A DNA stretch of 30,100 bases from DASUBN01 sp035691665 (GTDB lineage: Bacteria; Pseudomonadota; Gammaproteobacteria; Natronospirales; REEB76), in contig DASSIS010000090.1 of assembly GCA_035691665.1 (NCBI GenBank), positions 1 through 30,100 of the forward strand, given 5' to 3'. This document shows, piece after piece, positions 7,502 to 14,875 of the stretch (position 1 is the first letter of the stretch; every line of letters starts with the position of its first letter). Under the pieces are notes generated by a model. That model was not told the origin of the DNA. It did not search any database and saw only the letters and a program-made list of their open reading frames with translations. The position numbers and the translations under genes are program-made.

Positions 7502-7519
7502 ATGGGTCCGAAGACCCAT
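7502..7519 (-). promoter_or_regulatory. 5' leader hairpin with UUCG tetraloop before the APC permease
   Basis: Read on the minus strand, arms atgggtc and gacccat enclose ttcg closed by a C-G pair, the unusually stable cUUCGg tetraloop. Outer tagg/ccta bases can extend the stem. It lies ~28 bases before the ATG and just before the GGGAG ribosome binding site. No T run follows, so a leader structure or a transcript-end stabiliser is more likely than a strict terminator. Confidence 0.5.
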
Positions 7520-7579
7520 GGGGCCTAGGACCGGGCGATATTAGACGAGGCAGGGGAACCCCACAACCGCAGGCAAAGG

Positions 7580-7999
7580 CTAATGCAGGCGATGTTGGCC
7601 ACCCGGAGGCCGGTATTGCCCGAGCTCCACCACCTTCTTGGATGAGACGGTCTCACCGGCCCCCAGGATGGTGACGCCTTCGGGCTGATCGAACTGCAGG
7701 GAGATGACCCGCCGCCCGGCCAAGGTGGCACGGCCCTGCCAGCGGTCCTGGCCCGTGCCGCTGAACTCGAAGACGTAGCGGCGGGTGAACTCGGGCCAGC
7801 CCTTGGCGCTCCGGCCGAGGCTCAAGCCCGCCAGGGTCACGGTCTCGTCCAGGAACTGCAGGCCAGACTCCCGGCACAGGCGCGTGCAGGTCTCGAGCAT
7901 GCGCTCCCGGGCCCGCAGGCTGTCGCTCCAGAACCAGCCGGCAGCCAGGAGCAGCGCCAGCAGCAGGACCGCGAGCAGGGTGCCGGCGTCTATGTACAT
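7580..7999 (-). CDS. DUF3301 family membrane-anchored protein
   Basis: The 139-residue protein has one N-terminal membrane helix (about residues 6-24) and a soluble domain with DUF3301 features: CRESGLQFLDETVTLAGL, a conserved aromatic-rich strand RRYVFEFSGTG, and GRATLAGRRVISLQF. The family is found in Gammaproteobacteria and has no established function. It begins five bases after the stop of the diguanylate cyclase, so the two are surely co-transcribed. The ATG start gives the signal-anchor directly. Confidence 0.85.
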   Translation of the reverse strand: MYIDAGTLLAVLLLALLLAAGWFWSDSLRARERMLETCTRLCRESGLQFLDETVTLAGLSLGRSAKGWPEFTRRYVFEFSGTGQDRWQGRATLAGRRVISLQFDQPEGVTILGAGETVSSKKVVELGQYRPPGGQHRLH

Positions 8000-8004
8000 C
8001 TACT

Positions 8005-9216
8005 TCACGCTCTCGCGAGGCTGACGCGGTTACGGCCGGCGTGCTTGGCCTCGTAGAGGGCCTGGTCCGCGGCCTTGAGCACGCTCCAGGGCTCCGCGAA
8101 GCCATCGCCGTATTCGGCCGCGCCGATGCTCACGGTGACCGAGAGCATGTTGGACTCTTCGTCCTCCGCCAGGTCACCGTCGTGGCTGCGGCGCTCGCCC
8201 TGGCGCAGGTCGAAGCGGGAGCTCTCGATGTCGGAGCGCAGCTGCTCGAGCTCGGTGCCCACCTCGGTGAGGGCCCGGCCGCTGTAGAGCAGGCAGAACT
8301 CCTCGCCGCCGTAGCGGTAGGGCTTGCCGGTGAGCGTCTGCCTCTGCAGGCGCGAAGCGACGAAGCGCAGCACCTGATCGCCCACGTCGTGGCCGTAGCG
8401 GTCGTTGAACTTCTTGAAGTGGTCCACGTCGAGCATGGCGATGACGTAGCGCTTGCCGAGCTGCCGCAGCTGCTCCTCCAGGGCGCGCCGGCCCTGCAGG
8501 CCGGTGAGCTCGTCGAGGTAAGCCATGCTCCAGGATTCCTGCACCAGGGCGTAGCCGAAGGCGAGGCCGAGCGCCGCGGTGTAGGCGGCGATGGCCGCGG
8601 GCTGGGAGGCGGCCACGAGCGGCACCGCCACGAGCACGGCGAGGAAGAAGGCGGCGAGCTCGGCGCTGTGCCGCTGCAGCAGCCGGTCGTTGAGCCAGAG
8701 GAGCCCCAGGGCGATGCAGAGCAGGCCCGGCTGGGTGAGGGAGAAGTCCGGGAGGCGCAGGAACTGCACGTGCAGGGCGCGGACGATCCCGGGGCTGGGG
8801 AAGGCCAGCATGCCCCAGCCGGCCAGGAGCTCCAGCGCCAGGAGCGCGAACCACCAGGCGCCGTAGCGGCTGAAGGCGCCGCGCTCGGGGATGAGGGAGA
8901 AGGCCAGGAGGTCGAGGGGCAGGGCGAGGCTCACGAGCCCGCCGAGCGCCGCGTGGGCCAGGGGATCGGCGCTGCGCGCCCGGGCAAGCAGGGCGGCGTA
9001 GGCCACGAGCAGGCTCAGCAGGGCGAAGAACATGCGGCTGCGGTTGAACTGCAGGCAGAGGGCGAGGGCGGCGATCAAGATGGCGCAGGCCGAGAGCTCG
9101 AGGGCGAGCTTGCCGGTATAGGAGAAGGACACTACATGGCCTGCCAGGAAAGCGGCGATGGCCAGCAAGGCGATCTCCGGGAGGAGAGTGTAAAGGACGC
9201 CGATTACGAGTTTCAT
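8005..9216 (-). CDS. membrane-bound diguanylate cyclase (GGDEF domain)
   Basis: Residues 1-225 form about eight membrane helices with no recognised sensor family. Residues ~230-403 are a GGDEF domain that makes c-di-GMP from two GTP: entry motif DELTGLQGRR (235-244), metal-binding LDVDHFKKFND (262-272), active site GGEEF (303-307), and the closing ADQALYEAKHAGRNRV. The product-inhibition RxxD that would sit at 294-297 reads TLTG, so classical I-site feedback is absent. No EAL domain is attached. The ATG at 9214-9216 has no Shine-Dalgarno, but TAACTATAA lies 4-13 bases upstream, so transcription may start at or near the ATG. It is followed by the DUF3301 gene and preceded by the BON gene. Confidence 0.93.
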   Translation of the reverse strand: MKLVIGVLYTLLPEIALLAIAAFLAGHVVSFSYTGKLALELSACAILIAALALCLQFNRSRMFFALLSLLVAYAALLARARSADPLAHAALGGLVSLALPLDLLAFSLIPERGAFSRYGAWWFALLALELLAGWGMLAFPSPGIVRALHVQFLRLPDFSLTQPGLLCIALGLLWLNDRLLQRHSAELAAFFLAVLVAVPLVAASQPAAIAAYTAALGLAFGYALVQESWSMAYLDELTGLQGRRALEEQLRQLGKRYVIAMLDVDHFKKFNDRYGHDVGDQVLRFVASRLQRQTLTGKPYRYGGEEFCLLYSGRALTEVGTELEQLRSDIESSRFDLRQGERRSHDGDLAEDEESNMLSVTVSIGAAEYGDGFAEPWSVLKAADQALYEAKHAGRNRVSLARA

Positions 9217-9230
9217 GTTCTTATAGTTAA

Positions 9231-9247
9231 GGCCCGCGGCGCGGGCC
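9231..9247 (-). promoter_or_regulatory. GC-rich hairpin between BON gene and diguanylate cyclase
   Basis: Seven-base arms ggcccgc and gcgggcc enclose three bases in the 42-base gap. On the minus strand only a weak TTAACTAT follows, so it may end or attenuate BON-gene transcripts before the cyclase. Confidence 0.4.
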
Positions 9248-9258
9248 GCCCAGGCTGC

Positions 9259-9954
9259 TTAGCCCCGCACCTGGAGGCGGGCATGCACCTCGTGCACGCC
9301 CGGCACGTACCAACAGTCGTAGATCGCCATGCGCCGCTGTTCGTCGCTGTGCACGGCACCGTCCAGGGTCACGGTCCGGTCACGGGTGTGCACGGTGATG
9401 GTCTCGGCGTGCAGCAGCGGGTCCTTCTCCAGCACCATGAGCACCGCGTCGGTGATCTCGTCGTCATTGTCCTTCTCGGCGGGCTTCACGCGCATGTGGT
9501 TGTGCACGTCGCAGCTCCCCGGCACCCACCAGCTGATGACCTCCGCCAGGCGGCGGTGGGAGAGGCTGCCCACCTGGCCGTCGAGGCGCACCACGCAGCC
9601 TTCCACCCCGACCCCGATCCAATCGCGGCCGGAGGCCTCGGTGGCGGGGCTGGGATGCACGGCGATGTCCCGGAAGGCCGGTTCCTGGGACAGGGCGGAG
9701 GTGACCGCGTCCAGCAGCGCCTTGCCGGTGCGCTTCTCTCCCGGGCGCAGCAGCAGCCGGTCTTCGATGTCGTTCAGCCCCGAAAGCTGCACGGCGATGC
9801 GCCGCGCCTTGCGCTTGACGATGATGTTGGCCACCTCACCTTCCAGGCGCAGGTTGCCATGGTAGGTGACGCGGATGGGGGATTCGTGCAGATTGATGTC
9901 CGGGTCCTTCTCGAGGGCGGCGAGCAGCGCGGCCACCAGATCTTTCTGCGACAT
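9259..9954 (-). CDS. protein with three BON domains
   Basis: The protein consists of three BON-type modules (about residues 5-70, 78-155, 163-231). Each ends in a beta-alpha-beta pattern with a Gly-Asx turn (LRLEGEVANIIVKRKA, VRLDGQVGSLSHRRLAE, VTLDGAVHSDEQRRMA) and a closing VPGVxEVHxxLxV-like strand. BON domains are usually periplasmic or cytoplasmic binding modules (OsmY, Kon/LysM-BON). No signal peptide is visible, so this copy is probably cytoplasmic. I chose ATG 9952-9954 because AAGG lies 7 bases upstream; the GTG six bases earlier would abut that site. The function is unknown. Confidence 0.85.
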   Translation of the reverse strand: MSQKDLVAALLAALEKDPDINLHESPIRVTYHGNLRLEGEVANIIVKRKARRIAVQLSGLNDIEDRLLLRPGEKRTGKALLDAVTSALSQEPAFRDIAVHPSPATEASGRDWIGVGVEGCVVRLDGQVGSLSHRRLAEVISWWVPGSCDVHNHMRVKPAEKDNDDEITDAVLMVLEKDPLLHAETITVHTRDRTVTLDGAVHSDEQRRMAIYDCWYVPGVHEVHARLQVRG

Positions 9955-10034
9955 GGTCACACCTTAGCGGAGAGGGGCAGGTACCAGTATAAAGGTTGGC
10001 TCCGGTCACGTATGCCTGGCAAGAGGCCCTTAAC

Positions 10035-10691
10035 ATGGTGAAACACAAGGCAAATGACAAATCCCGCCACGACGTGCGCCCGGCGCTGCGCCACCTGCGT
10101 CGCGCCGACCCCAGGCTCGCGAAGCTGATCGCCGGTGTCGGGCCCTGCCGCCTGGAATTCATGCCCATGCGCAGCCCCTTCCATTCGCTGCTGCGGGCCA
10201 TCACCTACCAGCAGCTCTCGGGCAAGGCCGCCGCCACCATCCTGGGCCGGGTGGTGGCGCTGTTCCCGGAGGAGAGCGGTCCCCATCCGGCCGCGCTGCT
10301 GGATATCCCGGACACGGCGCTGCGCGGCGCCGGGCTCTCCCGCAACAAGCTCCTGGCGCTTAAGGACCTGGCCGCCAAGACCCTGGACGGGACGGTGCCG
10401 GATTCGAGGGGACTCAAGCGCATGCCGGACGCGGAAGTGATCGAACGCCTCACGGAGGTGCGTGGCGTGGGCCGCTGGACGGTGGAGATGCTGCTGATCT
10501 TCACCTTAGGGAGGCCGGACGTGCTGCCGGTGACGGACTTAGGGATCCGCAAGGGTTTCCAGCAGGTCTATGGCATGAGACGCCTGCCGGCCTTCTCCAC
10601 CCTGGAACGGGCGGGTCGTGCCTGGGCGCCGTATCGCTCCATCGCATCCTGGTACCTGTGGCGGGCGGCGGATGGCGACGCCGCCTTATGA
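10035..10691 (+). CDS. DNA-3-methyladenine glycosylase, AlkA/HhH-GPD family
   Basis: The enzyme excises alkylated bases from DNA to begin base excision repair. In the 218-residue protein, residues ~50-66 (FHSLLRAITYQQLSGKAA) are the conserved first helix region. The helix-hairpin-helix LTEVRGVGRWTVEML spans 139-153, and the catalytic Asp is D168 in LPVTDLGIRKG. No Fe-S cysteine cluster is present, which excludes the Nth/MutY type. It is shorter than E. coli AlkA (282) because the N-terminal beta domain is missing, as in the yeast Mag1-like group. Start ATG 10035 has AGAGG (10022-10026) upstream; the in-frame TTG 9996 has no such site. Confidence 0.9.
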   Translation: MVKHKANDKSRHDVRPALRHLRRADPRLAKLIAGVGPCRLEFMPMRSPFHSLLRAITYQQLSGKAAATILGRVVALFPEESGPHPAALLDIPDTALRGAGLSRNKLLALKDLAAKTLDGTVPDSRGLKRMPDAEVIERLTEVRGVGRWTVEMLLIFTLGRPDVLPVTDLGIRKGFQQVYGMRRLPAFSTLERAGRAWAPYRSIASWYLWRAADGDAAL

Positions 10692-10745
10692 TAAGGTGCT
10701 AGCGCTCCCGTTTCCCGTAGCCCTGCCTTTCAATTAGGAACCGGC

Positions 10746-11417
10746 ATGCTCATCGTCCTGGATAACGTCCTCACCGCCGAAGAGCTCGCGGCGGTGCGCC
10801 ACAAGGTGGAACAGGCCCAGTACGTGCCGGGCGGCACCACCGCGGGCGAAGGATCCAAGAGCCGCAAGAACAACCTGCAGATATCGGAGCGGGACCCGGT
10901 GCTGCCGGAGCTGCAGGGCACCGTGCTGAACGCCCTGGCGCGGCATCAGGTGTTCCAGTTCCTGGCGGTGCCGAAGCACATCATGAGCCCGATGTTCAAC
11001 CGCTACGACGAGGGCATGTACTACCAGAACCACGTGGACTTCTCCCTGGTGGGCCCCCAGAACGGCAAGGTGCGCACCGACCTCTCCATGACGCTGTTCC
11101 TCAGCCGGCGCGAGGAATACGACGGCGGGGAGCTGGTGGTGGAGTCCGCCAACGGCGCCCAGGCCATCAAGCTCGACATCAACCAGGCCATCGTCTACCC
11201 CGCCGGGCAGTTGCACCGGGCCAACCCGGTGACCCGCGGTTCCCGGCTCGCGGCCATCACCGCCATCCAGAGCTTCATCCGCGACGAGTCCAAGCGCGAA
11301 CTCCTGGCGGACGTGATGCAGATGGCGCGTGCGGTGCAGGACCGGGCGCCCGGTTCGGACGAGGCGCGCCTCGCCAATAAGATCCACGCGAATCTTCTGC
11401 GTCACTGGGCCGAATAG
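10746..11417 (+). CDS. Fe(II)/2-oxoglutarate-dependent PKHD-type hydroxylase (PiuC/YbiX family)
   Basis: The 223-residue protein matches the PiuC/YbiX family in length and motifs. Iron ligands are H96 and D98 (YQNHVDFSLVG) and H157 (YPAGQLHRANPVTRGSR), and the 2-oxoglutarate-binding Arg is probably R167. Also visible are RTDLSMTLFLSRREEYDGGE and the tail AIQSFIRDESKRELL. Such proteins are often found beside TonB siderophore receptors and linked to iron uptake, with unknown substrate; no such receptor is in this window. AGGA (10736-10739) lies 6 bases before the ATG. fadH follows 24 bases later and may be co-transcribed. Confidence 0.92.
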   Translation: MLIVLDNVLTAEELAAVRHKVEQAQYVPGGTTAGEGSKSRKNNLQISERDPVLPELQGTVLNALARHQVFQFLAVPKHIMSPMFNRYDEGMYYQNHVDFSLVGPQNGKVRTDLSMTLFLSRREEYDGGELVVESANGAQAIKLDINQAIVYPAGQLHRANPVTRGSRLAAITAIQSFIRDESKRELLADVMQMARAVQDRAPGSDEARLANKIHANLLRHWAE

Positions 11418-11441
11418 ATCACTGCACAGGCGTCGCGACCG

Positions 11442-13463
11442 ATGTCCGCCACACCGTATCCACATCTGCTGGCACCCCTGGACCTGGGGCATGTGACCCT
11501 GCCCAACCGGGTGCTCATGGGTTCCATGCACACCGGGCTCGAGGATCGCGCCCGGGACTACCCCAAGCTCGCCGCCTACTTCGCGGAGCGCGCCCGGGGC
11601 GGGGTGGGGCTCATCGTCACCGGCGGCATCGCGCCCAACTTCGCCGGTTCCCTCGCGCCCTTCGCCTCCAAGCTCAGCCGCTCCTGGGAGGTGAAGCGCC
11701 ACCGGCTCGTGACCCGGGCGGTGCACGAGGAGGGCGGACACATCTGCATGCAGATCCTGCACGCGGGCCGCTACGCCTATCACCCTTTCTCGGTGGCGCC
11801 CTCCGCGGTGAAGTCGCCCATCACGCCGTTCACGCCGCGGGCCCTGAGCGGGCGCGGCATGGAGAAGCAGATCCGGGATTTCGTGCGCAGTGCGCAGCTC
11901 GCCCGGGAGGCGGGCTACGACGGCGTGGAGATCATGGGTTCGGAGGGCTACCTGCTCAACGAGTTCCTGGCCGCGCGCACCAACCGTCGCGACGACGGCT
12001 GGGGCGGCGATTTCGGGCGGCGCCTGCGGCTGCCGGTGGAGATCGTGCGCCGTACCCGTGAAGCGCTGGGACGCGACTTCATCATCATCTACCGGCTCTC
12101 CATGCTGGACCTCGTCGAAGGTGGCAGCCGCTGGGAGGAAGTGGTGGCGACGGGCCAAGCCATCGAGGCGGCGGGCGCGAGCCTCATCAATACCGGCATC
12201 GGCTGGCACGAGGCGCGCATCCCCACCATCGCCACGCGCGTGCCGCGCGCGGCCTTCACCTGGGTCACGGGACGGCTCAAGCGCGAGCTCAAGCTGCCGC
12301 TCATCACCGCCAACCGCATCAACATGCCGGAGGTGGCGGAAGCGGTGCTGGCCCGGGGCGAGGCGGACATGGTCTCCATGGCGCGACCGCTGCTGGCGGA
12401 CCCGGCCTGGGTGAAGAAGGCGGCCACCGGCCGCACTGACGAGATCAACACCTGTATCGCCTGCAACCAGGCCTGCCTCGACCAGATCTTCGAGCGGGAA
12501 CGCGCTTCCTGCCTCGTCAACCCTCTCGCCTGCCGGGAGACGGAGCTGCTCATCCTGCCGGCTGCTCGCAAGAAGCGCATCGCGGTGGTGGGGGCGGGGC
12601 CCGCCGGGCTCGCAGCGGCGGTGACCGCCGCCGGGCGCGGCCACGCCGTGACGCTCTTCGATGCCGCTGCCGAGATCGGCGGCCAGTTCAACATGGCCAA
12701 GCGCATCCCGGGCAAGGAGGAGTTCCATGAGACACTGCGCTACTTCCGCCGGCAGATCGAACTCACGGGCGTGAAACTGCAACTCAACCGCGAGGTCGAT
12801 GCGGCGGCGCTCAAGATGGGTGGCTTCGAGGAGATCATCCTGGCTACGGGAGTGCGGCCGCGCCTCCCCGCCATCCCAGGTCTCGATCATCCCAAAGTAT
12901 TGTCCTATATCGACGTGCTGTCCCGGGGCCGCCGCGTGGGGCCGCGGGTGGTGGTGGTGGGGGCGGGCGGCATCGGCTACGACGTGGCGGAGTTCCTGGT
13001 GCAGTCGCCACCCTCGCCGGGCCTCGACCGGCACCGCTTCCTGGCGGAGTGGGGCGTGGACGAGCGCTATGCCGAGGCCGGGGGGCTGATGCCGCCCGCG
13101 GTGGAACCGCCGGCCCGCCGTATCTACCTGCTGCAGCGCAAACCCGGCCGCTTCGGTACCAGCCTGGGCAAAACCACGGGCTGGGCCCATCGGGCCTCCC
13201 TCAAGGCGAAAGGAGTGGAGACGGTGGGCGGGGTGGAATATCGCCGCATCGACGATTCCGGGCTGCACATCCAGGTGGACGGTGCGGAACGGCTGCTGGA
13301 AGTGGACAACGTGGTCATCTGCGCCGGCCAGGAGAGCCGCCGGGAACTCTCGGATGGACTTGTCGGTCAGAGCACCCATCTCATCGGCGGTGCCCGGCTG
13401 GCAGCGGAACTGGATGCCAAACGGGCCATAGACGAGGGTACCCGCCTTGCGGCGGGTCTTTGA
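11442..13463 (+). CDS. fadH: 2,4-dienoyl-CoA reductase (NADPH), FadH
   Basis: FadH reduces 2,4-dienoyl-CoA made during beta-oxidation of unsaturated fatty acids, passing electrons from NADPH through FAD, an Fe-S cluster and FMN. The 673-residue length matches E. coli (672). The N-terminal old-yellow-enzyme TIM barrel (1-~350) has Y170 and H256 where E. coli has catalytic Tyr166 and His252. The 4Fe-4S cysteines are C338, C341, C345 and C357, with the same spacing as E. coli. The FAD site GAGPAG is at 384-389, followed by a second nucleotide fold with VVVGAGGIGYD. Close relatives such as trimethylamine dehydrogenase share the layout, but the conserved Tyr/His pair and length favour FadH. A terminator-like hairpin overlaps the stop. 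Confidence 0.94.
   Translation: MSATPYPHLLAPLDLGHVTLPNRVLMGSMHTGLEDRARDYPKLAAYFAERARGGVGLIVTGGIAPNFAGSLAPFASKLSRSWEVKRHRLVTRAVHEEGGHICMQILHAGRYAYHPFSVAPSAVKSPITPFTPRALSGRGMEKQIRDFVRSAQLAREAGYDGVEIMGSEGYLLNEFLAARTNRRDDGWGGDFGRRLRLPVEIVRRTREALGRDFIIIYRLSMLDLVEGGSRWEEVVATGQAIEAAGASLINTGIGWHEARIPTIATRVPRAAFTWVTGRLKRELKLPLITANRINMPEVAEAVLARGEADMVSMARPLLADPAWVKKAATGRTDEINTCIACNQACLDQIFERERASCLVNPLACRETELLILPAARKKRIAVVGAGPAGLAAAVTAAGRGHAVTLFDAAAEIGGQFNMAKRIPGKEEFHETLRYFRRQIELTGVKLQLNREVDAAALKMGGFEEIILATGVRPRLPAIPGLDHPKVLSYIDVLSRGRRVGPRVVVVGAGGIGYDVAEFLVQSPPSPGLDRHRFLAEWGVDERYAEAGGLMPPAVEPPARRIYLLQRKPGRFGTSLGKTTGWAHRASLKAKGVETVGGVEYRRIDDSGLHIQVDGAERLLEVDNVVICAGQESRRELSDGLVGQSTHLIGGARLAAELDAKRAIDEGTRLAAGL
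13440..13462 (+). terminator. terminator-like hairpin overlapping the fadH stop
   Basis: Arms acccgcc (13440-13446) and ggcgggt (13451-13457) with loop ttgc are followed by cttt. The stem lies inside the last codons of fadH and the T run is short, so efficiency may be low. Confidence 0.5.
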
Positions 13464-13474
13464 TTGAATATTGT

Positions 13475-13587
13475 CTGAAAAATCCATCCCTGGATTTTTC
13501 GGACTCGACGGGTCCGATACACGCTCGGACCCGTCTCCGTCGAATCAAGCACATAAGTGCTTGATTCGCGCGCGATGCATCCCTGCA
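13475..13587. repeat. three consecutive hairpins plus a loop-family unit after fadH
   Basis: First come gaaaaatcca/tggatttttc (13477-13500), then gacgggtccga/tcggacccgtc (13507-13535), then cgaatcaagcac/gtgcttgattcg (13541-13568). All have perfect 10-12 base arms. A short tgc-atccct-gca unit (13576-13587) follows. The first and last have atccct at the centre, the complement of the agggat loop seen elsewhere. No gene is visible in 13464-13742 apart from the ribosome binding site of the lipoprotein gene at its end. Confidence 0.8.
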
Positions 13588-13742
13588 CCGCGGGCGAGCC
13601 CCATGATAGGGTGTGCTGGGTATATGTGCTTATGGAAAGTTTGGGCCGCTTTTGAGGCCGTGGATTATGTCCGGCCAACAGTCTATGATTCTGCGGGGGC
13701 CTGGAACGGGCCGACCCCAACCCTCTTTCATCAAACGCGGGG

Positions 13743-14567
13743 ATGAATGCCATGATCAGCCGTGCCTCAATCCGCTGGATCGTATACGCAGCTGCCATCA
13801 GTGCTGCGTTCGCCTTGACCGCCTGCTCTTCCAGCAAACCTTACGCCCTGTCGGCGAACCTGACGTCCGGCGGTCACTTGGTGGTGGCGACCATCGACGT
13901 GAACGGCAGCAATTGCAACGTACGCATGGCCTCACTCGACTGGAACGATTTCTACAAGCCCGCCTGCTCGGTGCTGAAGGACCAGTCCGGCTTCAAGAGC
14001 TTCAAGATCGGCAGCACCCAGGTGGACTTCGGCGCCGTGGACACGGGCTTCAAGGTGCTCGGTACTCCGCCGGCGCTCCCCGGTGTTGACGCCGCAGCCG
14101 CGCCCGCCGCCGGCACCAAGGCTACTGCCGCTGCCGCCAAACCTGCCGCCGCGCCTGCCGCCAGCACCGCGGCGGCCCCGGCCGCCGCGGGCGAGGCTTT
14201 CCCGAGCGAATGGACGGTGGCCGCCGATCCGGGCCAGCAGCACCTCGTGGGCCAGAACCCCGGCTTCCTGCTCACTTCCAACAAGCTCATGGTGAGCGGC
14301 GCCGACTGCGTGCTGGACGTGACCTTCAAGGCCACCTACAAGCCCTGGCACATGCCCTGCATCGCCACCGCCGACACCAAGGGCAACTTCCGCTTCGTGT
14401 TCCTGCCGCGCAGCACCGGGGCCTTGACCGGCGGCGGCAACTACGACGTGCAGTTCGTCTCGGAAGGCTCCGGCATCTCCGGTGTTATCTGGGATTCCCA
14501 CGGCTTCGATTCCTGGACCCCCGACGTACCTGCCCAGTGGACCACTTCGTCGGATACTACCCAGTAA
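13743..14567 (+). CDS. lipoprotein with duplicated two-cysteine module and Ala/Pro linker
   Basis: The protein has a lipoprotein signal with lipobox LTAC (Cys28), so it is probably anchored to the outer or inner membrane facing the periplasm. The mature part holds two related halves joined by a linker (~115-150) made almost only of Ala, Pro, Lys and Thr. Each half has a Cys-X16-Cys pair: C58/C75 (ending YKPAC) and C189/C206 (ending WHMPC). Both are preceded by a strand with Asn/Ser-Gly and probably form disulfides. I do not recognise the family. ATG 13743 directly abuts the GGGG; ATG 13752 has GGGG (13739-13742) nine bases upstream and may be the true start (271 residues). A good terminator follows. 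Confidence 0.82.
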   Translation: MNAMISRASIRWIVYAAAISAAFALTACSSSKPYALSANLTSGGHLVVATIDVNGSNCNVRMASLDWNDFYKPACSVLKDQSGFKSFKIGSTQVDFGAVDTGFKVLGTPPALPGVDAAAAPAAGTKATAAAAKPAAAPAASTAAAPAAAGEAFPSEWTVAADPGQQHLVGQNPGFLLTSNKLMVSGADCVLDVTFKATYKPWHMPCIATADTKGNFRFVFLPRSTGALTGGGNYDVQFVSEGSGISGVIWDSHGFDSWTPDVPAQWTTSSDTTQ

Positions 14568-14594
14568 TCGATCGGACTCGGTCTGATAGGGAAG

Positions 14595-14620
14595 GGCCCG
14601 CGCGAGCGGGCCTTTTCTTT
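14595..14620 (+). terminator. intrinsic terminator of the lipoprotein gene
   Basis: Arms ggcccgc (14595-14601) and gcgggcc (14606-14612) enclose gcga and are followed by ttttctttt. It starts 28 bases after the stop codon. Confidence 0.9.
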
Positions 14621-14875
14621 TGAAGCCATCCCAAAGCTGCTGCGCTCGGTATGGCTTCGTCTGTAGCAGGATGCGTACGTGCCGCGGAGCACAGGGATGT
14701 GCGGGAGCGGCGAGCACGAGGCTAGCCCGCCAGCTTTGCTGGCGGCCCCGGGCGAACAATTGTTCGCCCGTTCGCCGCATGCGGCGAACCCTCACGTACG
14801 CTAAAAGTACGCTCCGGTTGCTCGCCTCGTGCGCCTCGCCCTACCTTCGCTCGCGACGCTTTGGGGATGGCTTCA
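14621..14875. repeat. ~255-bp non-coding unit bounded by and nested with inverted repeats
   Basis: The ends tgaagccatcccaaagc (14621-14637) and gctttggggatggcttca (14858-14875) are inverted copies with one extra G. Nested inside are gcgtacgtg (14673-14681) against cacgtacgc (14794-14802) and gcacgaggc (14714-14722) against gcctcgtgc (14824-14832). Local hairpins are gcac-agggat-gtgc (14689-14702), ccgccagc-ttt-gctggcgg (14727-14745), cgggcgaacaa/ttgttcgcccg (14749-14771) and a perfect palindrome gttcgccgcatgcggcgaac (14771-14790). There is no credible reading frame and no transposase. It fills the gap between two convergent genes and touches the stop of the flavoprotein gene. Confidence 0.85.

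Noticed and set aside
8041..10041. 666-residue open frame on the plus strand opposite the diguanylate cyclase and BON genes
   Set aside because: Low-complexity Glu/Gly/His translation and antisense to genes with intact motifs.
10734..13487. 917-residue open frame on the minus strand opposite the PiuC-like gene and fadH
   Set aside because: Composition is His/Arg/Gly-rich with no domain, and it lies exactly antisense to two well-supported genes; it follows from high-GC codon use.
14621..14875. Insertion sequence or CRISPR in the repeat-rich gap
   Set aside because: There is no transposase frame, and the repeats are inverted and unequal, not regularly spaced direct repeats.
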